Shown: positions 32,852-44,810 of the stretch, one piece after another | How the letters are laid out: each line of letters opens with the position of its first letter | Numbering within the stretch: position 1 is the stretch's first letter | DNA from: Athripsodes cinereus | Lineage: Eukaryota > Arthropoda > Insecta > Trichoptera > Leptoceridae | Length of the DNA stretch: 64,000 nucleotides | Assembly: GCA_947579605.1 (NCBI GenBank) | Contig: OX388312.1 | Span: 4,278,001 to 4,342,000 of the forward strand | Reading direction: 5' to 3' | Translations under genes and position numbers: made by a program | Notes under the pieces: model-generated | Database searches by the model: none | What the model was told of the DNA's origin: nothing | The model's input: only the letters and a program-made list of their open reading frames with translations

Positions 32852-32935
32852 CGATAGTATTGGATTTGTAATCATAGTTCGAATCCTCCTGCTGCATCTA
32901 CTTCCTTTACGACACAATGGGAAACTTTCACAAAA
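32852..32935 (+). repeat. Decayed SINE family B
   Basis: A head-like GTGGCCGATAGTATTGGATT, a B-box-like TAGTTCGAATCC and a body fragment TTTACGACACAATGGGAAAC are in the order of family B. Confidence 0.5.
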
Positions 32936-33744
32936 AAAAAATTCAGCTCAAAAAATAGTACAGAAAATTAGAAAAATTATGGTGCATTTTTAAGGCTTTT
33001 ATCACCATTTGAAAAAGCAATTTTCGCACTTCACCGTAAAAAGGTCCACTCATGGCGGAGCACTGTGTGACGTCATCAGCCGCTACAAACAGTACTAAGA
33101 GTGAAATGTGTGCCAATACAACATAGCGCCTAGCGACGTCACAACGTGATAATTCAATAACAGAAAATATGGATTTTTAAAATGTAAATAATGAATGAAA
33201 AGTTTTATTTTATCGTTTCTTATTGGGATAATCGTGATCAGCGTATATTTATTAGTATGAATTGATAACATTTATTCATATTCCTCACACATGCATGTTC
33301 CCCACTATTGCTTACTGAGATGGGTTTGGGTTCATAAAAAAAAACAGATTTTTTAAAAATAGAATCTAAACATCCATCATTAGAACACCTTTAATAAGTT
33401 TCATCATTGTTATAGTGAATTTGTAGTGGTACATAACAATATATTGGAAATATTGCTAATAAGTATGTTAGCAGGTACAATATTTAGAATATATTGGGTA
33501 ATTACAATATCACATACCTAATCTTTTCTATTATAATAAAATACTTATACAATAAAATACAACATATTTATGTAGATGCCCATGTAGTCTAGTTGGCCGC
33601 TTGCTAATCCATATATTAGAATTTATAGACAGTAACGAGGGCTTAGTAATTAATTTATTACATACTTATAGCAATTTCGAATACACAATTTGTACAACTA
33701 ATAGTTTTATTATTTTATAAATAATTTATGTCCTTTGTAAGGGT
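32936..33744. other. Intergenic DNA with a possible MITE
   Basis: 33050-33145 is richer in G and C, with GTGTGACGTCATCAG and GCGACGTCACAACGTG at its two ends as rough inverted copies. No further support for a transposon. Confidence 0.35.
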
Positions 33745-34055
33745 TCCCGCGAAGAATACAGATCTTCTACTATTTTCTCAAAGTTTTCGAGCTTCCTGTA
33801 CAAAAGGCAGGTATTCTCAGTAAAACACTACTACACCATCACGGCATATCCCACAAGTGGGGTTGCCATAAAATGCAGGCTGTCTTCTCTGTGCCAATAA
33901 AATATTAAGACATTCAAGATGGGTGGCAAGCTGCATTTCTGAATTTGAGATGTAATATGTCTTTATTTTTTCGAAAACCTGCCTTTTACAGGACACTCGA
34001 AAACTTATGGAAATGAGTGGGAGACCAATTCTTTACCGGATGGTCAGTAAAACAC
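33745..34055 (+). repeat. Family-C repeat with 12-bp target duplication, next to an older reversed copy
   Basis: TCAGTAAAACAC occurs at 33817-33828 and 34044-34055. Between them is a 215-bp family-C copy (CATCACGGCATATCCCACAA to CCAATTCTTTACCGGATGG). Sequence left of it, 33745-33816, is part of another family-C copy in the opposite direction (AGTTTTCGAGCTTCCTGTAC). The 12-bp duplication favours retrotransposition over a cut-and-paste MITE. Confidence 0.75.
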
Positions 34056-34877
34056 GCAGATATAAAATCCTCTCGCTGCTGACATAGTCCGCATTCACAA
34101 CATAAACATATTACTTACTGTGAGGTTGCTTGTGGATGCATCTCAATTTATTCAAAAAAAAAAAAACAAAAGTAAAAATTAATAACAAAATTTTTATATG
34201 ATTGACCATACCAATTGGTTAATACCAATTCGTATTTACTTTAAAATAGTTTCTTTTTATTTAGGGGAATATAAATGTTGTTGATGTAAGCGAAAAACGA
34301 TAAAAATAAAACCCTCCGAAATCTCGCGTTGGTTTACAATTTATATATTGTTTAGAATGCCTCGAGAATTCAAATCGGAACGTTTCAATTCAAATTACCT
34401 CCCGCCCCAAAGCTTTCAAAAACGCCCGCCAGGTTTTCCTACGTCGCGTCGTTACGCTACCCATTCTTTGCTTTTTAAAGCTGTTCTACGGTGTACTCGT
34501 AAAATAATAACAATCTAAAAAAATGGGATTATTTTTATTATTGCAAAACAACACTTTTGTCTCGGTAATTCCCTACACAGGAATCCTATCTATCTATATT
34601 TTTCTGACATGATATAATATGTAGAACAAAATGGAATCATTAGAAAATATTACACAAGAAGACCTGATTTGCTTCTTTCACAAGTATTCGTAATTATTTA
34701 CGCAAATACGATGGTTTATTTAATGATCTTAATAATCATTTTAAAACATTATTTTTTATTCAATCAATACGTTTTTTAAATAAATGTAGGTATATAAATA
34801 AGACAACAATTATATTACTACGCGTCAATTAATAGAAAAAAAAGAGAATAAGTTTATCAAACGTTTATTAATTATTA
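34056..34877. other. Intergenic DNA
   Basis: A decayed SINE-B-like patch at 34065-34160 (TTACTGTGAGGTTGCTTGTG) and a G+C-richer patch at 34395-34465 of unknown nature. Confidence 0.35.
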
Positions 34878-37162
34878 TATTTATTTATTTATTTATTTAT
34901 TTTGGTCAACGGAACACTACAGACAATACATATATGTTTAGTACAATAATCAACAATAAGTATACAGTGCAATGTCCAGTTTATAAGTGTTCATATATTA
35001 TTCTGTTAAATTAAATCAAAGCCCAATTGGTTGTCATACATAATTAAAAACAATAATAAAAAAGAAATTAAGAGTAAAAACACAAAATTAATAATCAAAA
35101 CATCACTTAAAGTCATGAATGAAAGAGTGAAAGAGCAATTTCAAAGTAAAATCTACCTACCTTTACAAAATAAAGAACAACATACCTATAATTAATACAA
35201 TATTGAGTGTCATGGGAAACAAGAAAATATGAAAAGGGATGGAAAACACTGATAACAAGAGAAGCAGAGAAAATCGAAGTCACGGACCGCTACACATAAC
35301 CTGCAAAATTGACATTTTAAAAGTGCGAGCACTGCCGGCAAACATGTCAATGTCACTGAACTTATATGTCGATTGTATAATAAAAAAAAATGAAAGATAA
35401 GTTTTCTTGCACTGCGTTATGAACGCACCATGTATAACTGAACATCGAAATTCATAAATTAATCATAGAGTTTAAGGAGGCTTACAGAGGAGTAGGGAGG
35501 GAGGAGAGAGGTGTGGTGGGGGAAAGAGTGAAAAGCTGCTTCAATACCTGCGATGACTTTGATGCTTCAATTGGATATTATCAAATCAAAATAAATGACA
35601 ATACAACAATAGTGTCAAGAACAATGTGAAAGATAAATAAATTAATACAAATTTAATACCTATAGCTTTCTTGTTATGTTTTCACATTTATCAATTTCGT
35701 TATTCAAGTTTTATTATTCTTTTCAGGAACACAGGGTGGAAAAAAAGTCATTTAAGGTGATTATGCGCCAAAGAAATCATTATTTATGTAGGCTTGGATT
35801 AATCATAGGAGGAAATAAAGTTTTAATTTTAATTATTATAAATTCTATCGAAGTGAATTTTTTAACTATTTATTTTCATGGTTGTTGTCTTGATTTTTGT
35901 TTTTGATTTACATAAGTAGGGTAAAGTATGTTTTGTTACCAGCAACGTGTTCGTCATACGCTTCGGTAATTTGCGGGATGTTGATTGGTTTGTTTGATGA
36001 AGAAATATGAATGTTAATACTTTTTAGGTTGAACTGTTTGTGTCCCTTAAGAATAAATAAAATAAAATAAAAAATAGGATTTTTGAGTTGATATTTTTTA
36101 AGTTTCATTTCGACCGAATTTTTACAGCTAGGCACGGAAAACAATCCTGATGCTTAGGAATCGGCTTGAGCTCATTTAAGTGGTGCATTTCTTTCTATTG
36201 AAGTTTTCACTATGTATCAGTTGTTTTTCTGGGCATATTATATGTAATCCAAAAAGACTCCGAATAATTTTACTTAGCACGGGTCCGTCGTTTTAAGATT
36301 TGATCTACATGCTCTAGTAATTAAATCCTTGGCCAGCCACGACACCGAATACCCTTTAACTCAGCCACAAGCGTATCCCTTCATTAATTCTTTCCACATA
36401 CCAATACCACCGTAAACGTTTTTTTTTTTGCATAATTACAAAAATCATATACAAGGCTTTATACTCAGATATCTAATCTCTCATGAAAATCTCCATTGTT
36501 TCCTAATTCTTCCGATACAACATGGTGACAATAAAGATTATTAAGGTAATACATACTTTCCCCTTCATTTGTCGTACTGCCTTAGGGCTTTGCATATTTT
36601 GAATTATTTCCTAAGTATTGTTATAATAAATCTAAGCTAAAATTTAATATTTTGCTCTTTAAGACAACAACATTGGCTTTGATCTGCCTACATGCCTACT
36701 TCGTCAACGGAAAGCACCAGTTAGCAAAGATTTCAGTCAAATTAATAATATTTCTTTCTTTTAACAAAATAATAAACAAAATCTTAACTAGTTTTTAACC
36801 CATTCTCGCTTAGAGAAGAGTTTACTTATCCATTGCCAGTTATCGTTCAAGTAGTAAATTAAATTTATCGAATTTCCGAATTTATTTTAGTCGGTTTAGC
36901 ATGCACTGATTTGGCTGAAAAAAGTTGCTTTTGACTGCATGTACTGCTATTTTGCCCTGGTATAAATTTAATACGTTTGTGCTAATAAATAATTATTTCT
37001 TTCACATTTACTTACTTGGTGGGAAAAGTAATAACACTTTATTGTTGAATAGGTAGGTATCATTCTATTATTACTAATGTAAAGAAACATACAACATCCA
37101 GGAACAAGAATGGATGCAATTATTTGTATCGTAGATCAATGATCTTCCCTTCACTTTTTTAT
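34878..37162. other. LINE tail and AT-rich intergenic DNA
   Basis: A minus-strand LINE tail starts with (TTTA)n at 34878 followed by TTGGTCAACGGAACACTACA. From about 35400 to 37160 no repeat end, RNA gene or conserved frame was recognised. Confidence 0.4.
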
Positions 37163-37345
37163 AATAAGATATATCTGGGTTTTGTTGGTTTTGTTATTAA
37201 CCCAAATACAACCTTATACGCCTTTCACACTAAGCTAAAAGCTTGTGCCGTGAAAGGGGAGTTTGCCGGCACCTGGGATCGAACCATGGACCCCTTGTTC
37301 TGGAGGCCGAGACTCTACCTCCAGGCAATCGACGAACTTATTTGA
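37163..37345 (-). repeat. tRNA-derived SINE, family B
   Basis: Minus-strand copy almost identical to the reference at 16044-16225: TATCTGGGTTTTGTTGG, CGCCTTTCACACTAAGC, then the reversed B box and GAGGCCGAGACTCTACCTCC. Confidence 0.78.
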
Positions 37346-37365
37346 TAATCAATGTGTTTATATCT

Positions 37366-37430
37366 GCAGGGCTACTCTTGACAAAACTAAACACGATCTT
37401 AATCTAGTCTTGATCTTGATCATACGACGA
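37366..37430. repeat. Single arm of the palindromic MITE
   Basis: CTGCAGGGCTACTCTTGACA followed by the CACGATCTTAATCTAGTC block up to GATCATACGAC. It equals the right arm tip of the 16657-16859 element, including the 15 bp its left tip lacks. Confidence 0.7.
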
Positions 37431-39084
37431 TCATACATCATACTGATATATACACATGCATATAATTATGTGAACAAACTCAAATATTTGTTAAAATTTC
37501 CATGATAATTTAAAATATTTTCTAGTAATATTATTGATATATAAATGTACATTAAGATTCCAAATTCGTTGTTTGATCATTATAATTGAAATTTCTAATT
37601 AATGAAAATGTAATAGTTATTATTTACGAAGATACACTTTATTTATTTGTCACTGATATTTTTGGACTACCCCAAGGCGTTGATTGTTAAGTAATTCAAC
37701 AATTATAAACTTTTTCAGAATACAAAAATTATTAGTTAAGACTTTTGATCTCGCGGATCAACTTAAGCACGCGATCAACCACTGATCAAGTTTTATATTT
37801 AAAAATGATATCTACTGAATTTATTTTTGAGAGACATATTTTTTAACTAACTGACTGAAGAATTGGAAAATAAACATTGTTTTTGTTTTTAATGAAATAT
37901 AAAAATGTCTCATTGCTGAATGGAATTTCCATCTCTTGTACCCAAAAAAAAGTTTTTGTATAAAGTAATTTAAATCACATTCGAGTGTGACGGTTGGGAA
38001 AAGTGTATGATAAGATAGAAGCAAGTGAAACACAATCTCTTCTATCGATTCCGCAAGGGAAGCGAAGTGTGATATGTATGATTAATATAAATCATATTTA
38101 AAAATAATAAAATAAAGTTTTTACAAAAAAAAATATACGACATTTATTGCCTATTTGTCTTGATTTCAACACAAAACTATGCGAAGGTAATTTTTCTAAT
38201 TGTTAATACTTCATTTTTACTGAACATTCAAACAAAATTTATATCAATCAAAGTCGGATTCTAATCTGGGAAGATAAGAAAATATTCGTTTTAAATAAAA
38301 AAAAAACGAAATAATAGAAGAAAGGGCGTGAGAATACAAAGAAAGGTTTGTGTATAAAACACTAGAATGATAATAATATTAGGGAAATTCTGAACAAATA
38401 AGGATGGACGGACGGACAGAAAACTGTTCTCCAGAAGTACCTGCTACTGCGAGTACTGGCGGTTCTTCTTTGGCAGTGTTGGCGCGAAACGCTCCGTTTC
38501 CAAATTCACTAAGTTGGTGTTCTATTTAATTTTTTTGGGCAAACAATGCTTCTAAAATAATTATGATTTTTGTTACAATAAGTACCTCAAACTGTCCTTT
38601 AACGCTCCTCCTGGAAGCACATACATGAAACTAGCCTCTTCGATTCTGAGCGTATTTGCACCAACGGAGTCACCTCTTTCCAAGGCATTCCTAGCGCTAT
38701 GATGTCGTTGTTATAGGAACGGTGTTTTATGGTAAAAGGATAATCAGGCCGTCAACATCCCTGCGAATGAGAAAACAGTGCTCTTTTGGCAAACTATCTT
38801 TGGATATTCACAAAACATGACGCACCCAGGACCATCGCCACTCTCGTATTGCAAACTACAGATCTTTGCTAAGTGCGTTGACTCACACCATCATAAACAA
38901 CGCAGTTCATCTTTATTCATTTACATGCATGAAAATCAAGAGAGACAAACGGTATTTTATAAATGAATTAAAATAGACCCGCTGTCCACTCAGATACCGC
39001 AAAAGTCTAGTGACTTTAATTTATCCGAAATTCTACACAAATCTTGTCCACAAGGAAGGTGAGTAACGTAGTAAGTAAGATATA
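37431..39084. other. Intergenic DNA
   Basis: Mostly AT-rich. 38440-38960 is of mixed composition without a recognised product. 38975-39060 is the dispersed block also found at 30130-30240 and 61560-61635. Confidence 0.4.
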
Positions 39085-40024
39085 ATCCCTTATTCAGCAA
39101 CAGTGAAGAACCTTGGTGTGATTATGGACCAAAAACTAACCTGGCAGCAGCATATGAATACAATCCGACGAAAATTTTTCTATTCACTGCATTCTCTTAA
39201 AAGATATCAAATGTTCCTTCCAACTAAAATCAAAACCTTACTTGTTCAATCTCTGCTGCTGCCTCTCATAGATTATGCTAATGCAGTATATCTCGATATC
39301 AACCAAGACCTGTCAAATAAACTTGAGAGACTTCAGAATTATGGTATCCGATTTATTTTCAATCTCAAGAGGTCTGATCATATCTCCCAGTATCGAGTCA
39401 ATCTTAAGTGGCTAACTGTGCATCAAAGACGTGAACTTCATATTCTATCACTTGTTTACAAAATACTCTATTCCACGTCTTCTTCCTATTATTTAAAAGA
39501 AAATTTCGAGTATTTAGCGAGCCATGGCCTACCATTGCGATCCAATAACGAGCGTCTTCTGGCAATTCCTACACACAGTACCAATTATTTCTCGAAATCA
39601 TTCTCAGTTTATGGTGCTCGTTGTTGGAATAATCTTCCTTCTTCGCATAGAGTTTCACAATCGTTCAATGTCTTTAAATCTTATGTTAAGGAAAAAATGC
39701 TATCTTCTAACTCAGTATCCGTTCCCTAGCCCCCCCCTCCTCTGATCCATAATCCCTACCACATGTTGGGTGTGTGTCAAATATATTATTTTAAATTTTG
39801 TTTTTTTTTTCTTTTGTTGTGTTTTGATATTTTGTATGTTTTTTTTTGTAAGTAAATTTGTTTTTACTAGTTTCATGTCAATGTGTCGTGGTTAGATGGA
39901 AGAAATCACTTTATAGTGATAATCTCGCCACTGCACATCGTCCTAGTTTCTAAAATTTTATATTATTTTGTTAACACTGTTATGTAATGATGATGTGCAA
40001 AAAGAATAAATAAATAAATAAATA
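39085..40024 (+). mobile_element. 5'-truncated jockey/CR1-like LINE
   Basis: Starts inside the reverse-transcriptase gene and runs through its C-terminus and a 3' UTR to a terminal (AAAT)n at 40004-40024. The 3' UTR sequence GTGATAATCTCGCCACTGCA is repeated, reversed, at 14608-14747 and 61971-62156, so it is a multi-copy family. 5' truncation is the normal result of target-primed reverse transcription. Confidence 0.82.
39103..39729 (+). pseudogene. LINE reverse transcriptase, C-terminal part
   Basis: 208 codons open without a break, starting within the thumb region: VKNLGVIMDQKLTWQQHM, then LLPLIDYANAVYLDI, LQNYGIRFIFNLKRSDHIS and ARCWNNLPSSHR near the end. These match the conserved region after the polymerase domain of jockey- and CR1-type elements. 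The YADD catalytic segment and endonuclease are missing because of 5' truncation, so it is inactive, although the remaining frame is clean, which suggests recent insertion. Confidence 0.8.
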
Positions 40025-40659
40025 AGTAACCCGAAGGTCTAACTGGCCAAAATACCCCCGTTTTTTTAAATGGAGTTCATTAAATTTATACGTTTCCACT
40101 GAACCTCCAGTAGTCCGTCGTACCAGCCGCCACTGACTATTACGACTATGTATGTACCTAATCCACCATACTTTTGTATGTCAAATGCTTCAAATCCCCA
40201 TTGTCCCTTTTATATATTATTTTCACAGTATTAGGTACCTACTGTACCTACAGTAGAAGCCTTATTACAAGGTGTAACTGCGGCATGTGGAAGTTTTACT
40301 CACAGATACTATCGGCCGTATTCAGAATAAAAAGTCTCTGATATTGCTCACGAAATTCTCAGAATTAAAAATTAACTTTATAACTTCTTTTTTAAGTTTA
40401 AGATTATTCTGTGAAAGGCAAATTTGAAAAATAATAATAAATATTTTCATCTATTTTTTTTTATTATTTCACATACAGTTTATCTCAATATTGCGATTTT
40501 ACCCAACTAATCTGAAATTAAAATCACTCTCAATTAAGCTACTAGTATGATTTTTTTATTAATAGATATATAGCAACTAGTTAACGCTAATTGAATTTTT
40601 ATGAGAATAATTACAGTTTTGCGCATTTTTATATAATTTGATCGATCTATTTTCATTCA
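40025..40659. other. AT-rich intergenic DNA
   Basis: No features recognised. Confidence 0.4.
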
Positions 40660-41140
40660 TGTATGCAAGCGAATTTTGGACATGGTTGAAGAAGGATGAA
40701 AGTGCAATCAATGCTGTGGAGATGCGATCGCAGAAAATAATGGTTGGTAAAACGTTGCGAGATAGAGTGAAGAATGAGTAGGTATATAGGTGAATGAGCG
40801 GATCCGAGAGGATTGTTGTCTACTCTATACTCTACGTGTAAATAAATGTCGATAGTTTGGATATATGGAGCGAAAGAATTATGAAAGGATGACAAAGAGA
40901 ATTTATTTATCTGAAAGAGGGGGTGGGAAAAATCGTAGACGTCCAAGAACTACGTGGCTTGACCATATGGATCAAATCCTCAAGGATAATCGTGTGTTGA
41001 GTAAAAGAAATCGGCCTACATGTATGAGAAAATGCATAAATGTGAAGGAAGCGAAAGATAAGTATGTAAAGATACATTAATATGATGTTTTGTGCTCTCT
41101 GCCTACCCCACTAGGAATACAGCGTGAGGGTAATGATAGA
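40660..41140 (+). pseudogene. RTE-like LINE, C-terminal relic
   Basis: Broken frames read TWLKKDESAINAVEMRSQK, then YMERKNYERMTKRIYLSERG, RRPRTTWLDHMDQILKD and CMRKCINVKEAKDKY. These are the standard C-terminal motifs of endonuclease-reverse-transcriptase LINEs (NA.EM...K; R..GRPR..WLD; NV.EAK). It ends in CTCTGCCTACCCCACTAGGA. A reversed relative is at 56850-57245. Several frameshifts make it a pseudogene. Confidence 0.75.
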
Positions 41141-41629
41141 TATTTCCAGTTACAAAAGCTCTATTCTAAATCTTCATTTATTCTTTTAAAACAAAAAACA
41201 TTATGTACAAATATATTTTATGCTATACGGAAGTTACACATACCTTCACCTAAGATCTTACTACAAATAATGAAAAATTAAACCGGGTTTGAATCATTCC
41301 TTGTGCATCAACCACCGGCCTTTAGAACTTAACACGAAAATAAAACACTTTGTCACATGCCCTGAATATGGTTGGATTAGTTTAGAGTACCGTTCCTTGT
41401 AGGGAATATCACCATCTATAATATTAAGTACCTTTGCACCCATACTTAAACACTGGGATATGTTTTCAGTGTTTTTTAGTAAAACTTATTTAAATTGATA
41501 TATTTTCTTGTCGAGAGAGGGCGAATGGTAGATTGTCAATCTTCAGTAACTACAACACTGGGCTACGATATAATGACATAGTTGACAGCGTTTTAAAAAT
41601 AGAATAGCTACATATCTCTGTCTTTTGTT
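41141..41629. other. Intergenic DNA
   Basis: No features recognised. Confidence 0.4.
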
Positions 41630-41800
41630 GTGTTAAGTTTTAAAAAATCAAGTATTTGTAAAAGATCACGTATAAGACATTACGCATCTCAAATTCATCG
41701 ATGAGGTTAATGACTCATTTGTATTTTAAAGCAAGGAGAGGACATTACATGAAGTAAGTTCAATAGCTCCCGTGATGGTTGGGATAATATTGTATTCTTT
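41630..41800 (-). repeat. Short interspersed repeat, family C, diverged
   Basis: Reversed copy: AAAATCAAGTATTTGTAAAA, AATTCATCGATGAGGTTAAT, then AGGAGAGGACATTACATG and CCCGTGATGG. Confidence 0.5.
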
Positions 41801-41889
41801 ATGTTTTAAGATTCAGTATAGACATGCATATGTTTTCTAAAGATTTATTTTACTATGTCTACTCGTATGTCCAAAAAAAAGAGTGCTGT

Positions 41890-42050
41890 TCTTCCGTTCG
41901 CAAGGGTCCCTCTTTCACAATACACCGTTCCTTTGACAACGATATCAGAGCGCAGAGAATGTCGTGGGAAGAGGTGACACGATTGACGCAGAGACTCTCT
42001 GAATGGAGGAGGTTGGTTTCTGCCCTGTGCTCCCGACAGAAGCGTTGAGT
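41890..42050 (+). repeat. Dispersed repeat, family F
   Basis: CCCTCTTTCACAATACACCG through TCTGCCCTGTGCTCCCGACA. Shorter relatives lie at 10505-10610, 46375-46510 and 56555-56640, all sharing TTTCACAATACAC or GTCGTGGGAAGAGG words. Its class is unknown; the 74-codon frame across it is not recognised. Confidence 0.5.
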
Positions 42051-42214
42051 ATTACAAAATATAGTAAAACTCAAACAGCCTGTGTTTATTTCCTTAAAAT
42101 AATTATCTTTAATCAGACCATTAACAATAATCGTATGGACAAACGTAAAAATATTATGAATTGACTTATTCCTCCAATAATTATATTATGATATTCCAAC
42201 TAACACTACTATTA

Positions 42215-42365
42215 TGACATCACAGTATATTCCAGACATGAGGTAGCCAGCGGACTAACTGTATGTTGTAAACCTCTTCGTGTCAATAAAAAAATTAAAC
42301 GTTCAGGATGGGTGGCATACGCCTCATCGCTGAATTGTAGATGTTAAATGTCTTGAAGATGTTGT
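42215..42365 (+). repeat. Short interspersed repeat, family C
   Basis: ATCACAGTATATTCCAGACA, then TCGTGTCAATAAAAAAATTA and GGATGGGTGGCATACGCCTC, in family-C order. Confidence 0.6.
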
Positions 42366-43039
42366 TAATTCAAGAACTTATTATTATTAAATTTCCTGGT
42401 GACATATTTTTCATATTGTTTTTTTATATCAGATGACGAGATGTGACTGAAATGTATATTACTAAAACCTAGAAAAGTGTAGTATAAGTAGTAGCGAAGT
42501 TTTATCGGGTCCCTCTTCTCGGATCAAACAAATCATCGTAATATTATCACATTAGGTAGCGCACCACCTCGGCCGCTACACGCATTGTCATTTTGTAATA
42601 ATAATAATAATAGCTATTTTAAATTCTATTGTTATTATTATTATATATAAGAGTAATACTGGGAATGATCCCATAACCATATTTTACTTAATCCTGATGT
42701 TTTATGCCACTCGTCCTCGTACATTCATCAACGTGATGTTATTTTTATACACTCTCTAAACAGATGTGAACTCGGAGTATATAACATTTATTTATAATAT
42801 GTTTTAACGAAAGTAGTGAGTAAGGTCAGGTCGAATCGACGTCTTATATGCTTACTCCGTAAGGGATGCAGTGTGAAGGGACGTATAGATAAATAGAATT
42901 TATTTTTGTAGGAGGGATTACTCACTAAATTCATAATTATTTCCAACATTTTTTATTTTTTCAATGGACACAACAGCTTAAACAATGGATAATAATAATA
43001 ACTGGACAACTTTTTTAAGATGCACCATTTTGTGGAAAA
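42366..43039. other. Intergenic DNA
   Basis: A (TAA)n run at about 42596-42612 and an RTE-tail-like patch at 42840-42890; otherwise nothing. Confidence 0.4.
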
Positions 43040-43326
43040 ACCACCGCAAGGGCCCATTCAAGAATCATAACACCTCCTGAACAATAGGGTTTTTAAATTC
43101 GCCTCGAACACCTCCACATTTTCCAGATCATAGTCCGCAGATCATTGGGAAGTTTATTCCACAGCAATGGACCAGCCACACAGAAGGCACGGTCAACATA
43201 GTTATCCAGACCCCCCTAAGCGGCACCACAAGTCTATTGACAGAGTCTGTGTTAGCAAACCATTTTTGCCATGCGTTGCCTCCTCAGAAATGCAGAACTC
43301 CGAGACGTAAACCGGTGCCATGCCAT
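43040..43326 (-). pseudogene. LINE C-terminal relic, split by the hAT element
   Basis: The minus strand encodes CVAGPLLWNKLPNDLRTMIW, the WN.LP motif near the C-terminus of CR1/jockey-type reverse transcriptases. The same minus-strand sequence continues beyond the hAT insertion at 45928 (GTAGTCCCTTGAACACAG), so the LINE was present first. Confidence 0.65.
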
Positions 43327-43580
43327 TAGGGGATTCGATCCCGGGATCCCGAATCCCGGGATCCCGGGATCCCGGTCGTATTTTAGTCCCGAAATTTTCG
43401 GGATTAAATTTAAGAAATCCCGGGATTTTCGGGATTAATACAATTATACAATAAGTCAAATATTTGGTACTCAAGCACATCAATGAATCACTGACAGCCG
43501 AAGCTTGTGTTAGTATCTTAAAAGAGCGTTATTCTGAGTTCGATATCTCACTAGATACGATATTGTGGCAATAGTTACTG

Positions 43581-43990
43581 ATGGTCCAAATTACAGTTGG
43601 AGAACTTGTTAATGCAAAGCACCTAGTTTGTTTTGCACACGGTATTCACTTAGCCGTTTGTGATTTATTGTATAGAAAAATACCTGCAAATGATGTGATG
43701 ATATTTTATTTCTTTATTTATTTAATACATAAACGGCTATCGCCTTTTATTGATGATTTGGATGGTGATAATGAAGAACTGGACTCAGGATTAGTCATTA
43801 AAATCGGTAATGGTGAGTTTGACCAATGACTGGAATATTAATGAAGTCGTAAAGAAAGTTCGTAGTGGTTCTTATTTTTAAAAGAGCATCTTTGAAGAAT
43901 GATACTATGCTTCAAAACTTTATTGAAAAGGAACATGGAAGAGAGCTTAATTTATTGTTTAGCTGCAAATCGCGTTGGAATAGTCTTTAA
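43581..43990 (+). pseudogene. hAT transposase relic
   Basis: Reads AKHLVCFAHGIHLAVCDLLY, the H-L-V-C-x-A-H-x-I-x-L-A-V signature in the RNase-H-like domain of hAT transposases. After a frameshift it continues about 43885-43990 with TMLQNFIEKEHGRELNLLFS and CKSRWNSL, another conserved hAT segment. The N-terminal zinc finger, first catalytic Asp and C-terminal dimerisation part are missing or unreadable. Confidence 0.75.
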
Positions 43991-44429
43991 ACAATGCTTG
44001 AGTGATTTGATATTTTAAAAAATAGCATTAAAAAATCACTCATCGACCTAATTCGAACAAATAATTCATAAAGTCTCTGGTCAATTTGATTTAAAAATAC
44101 GAGTTTAAACATTGATCCCTGTAGTATGTATTTTTTTGTTATGGGTTAAGCTAAATAAGTCTAAGTTGATTTTTTTTTTTAAATATTCCAAAATAGTACA
44201 TACAAACAAACATAAATTACATTATAGAATATATATTGCCCCACTAAACTAAAACTGTTCTGGGTTAAATAAAACCAGAGATGTGCAAAATACTTTCAAA
44301 AAAGTATTTAAATACAAAACACAAATACTTTTGAATTTTTGTATTTCAAATACAAAATACTTTTTCAAAATGGTATTTAAGTACAAAATACGTATTTTAA
44401 AATACTTATTTAAAATACCTTTTACAAAT

Positions 44430-44810
44430 AGTCGAACAAGGTGTAAGACAGGGGTATTCAATATTTCCAGCACTCTTTAACTATTAAATACAGCGAGCCA
44501 TTGATGAATAGATAGAAGAAATGAATAACTGGACAAGAGTATAGATAAATGGAGAAAGGGTTGACATGATTCGATATAGCATTGCTTGCAGATAATGAAG
44601 ATGAGTTGATTAAAGTCTTAGGAAGAACTATCAAAATACAACATAAAAAATAAATAAAGACAATACAAAATGTATGGTCATTCGAAGAGATGAGGCGACT
44701 GCGAAAATAGTCATAAATGGAGCGAGTATCAAGCAGGTTAGAGAATTCCTGAACTTGGGCTGCAGAATAAATCAGGATGGATACTCCGAATCTGAAATCG
44801 TACGGACTAC
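44430..44810 (+). pseudogene. RTE-like reverse transcriptase fragment inside the nested hAT
   Basis: Frameshifted frames read VRQG, then QRAIDE, INGEKVDMIRY, LLADNEDEL and VMVIRRDEATAKIVINGASI, then QVREFLNLGCRINQDG and SESEI. This is the palm region of an RTE-type polymerase, from the GVRQG motif through the ADD motif (here lost) to the LG..I..DG segment. Both the RNA 5' and 3' parts are missing. Confidence 0.7.

Noticed and set aside
32936..33160. MITE with GACGTCA-containing ends
   Set aside because: The inverted match is short and no target duplication was found; kept only as a note in the stretch entry.
35676..35906. 76-codon frame as a possible small gene
   Set aside because: AT-rich, no motif, no start context, and no neighbours that would support it.
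44283..44480. Open frames across the AAATAC-rich tracts
   Set aside because: They come from subterminal repeats of the nested hAT-like element, not from a gene.
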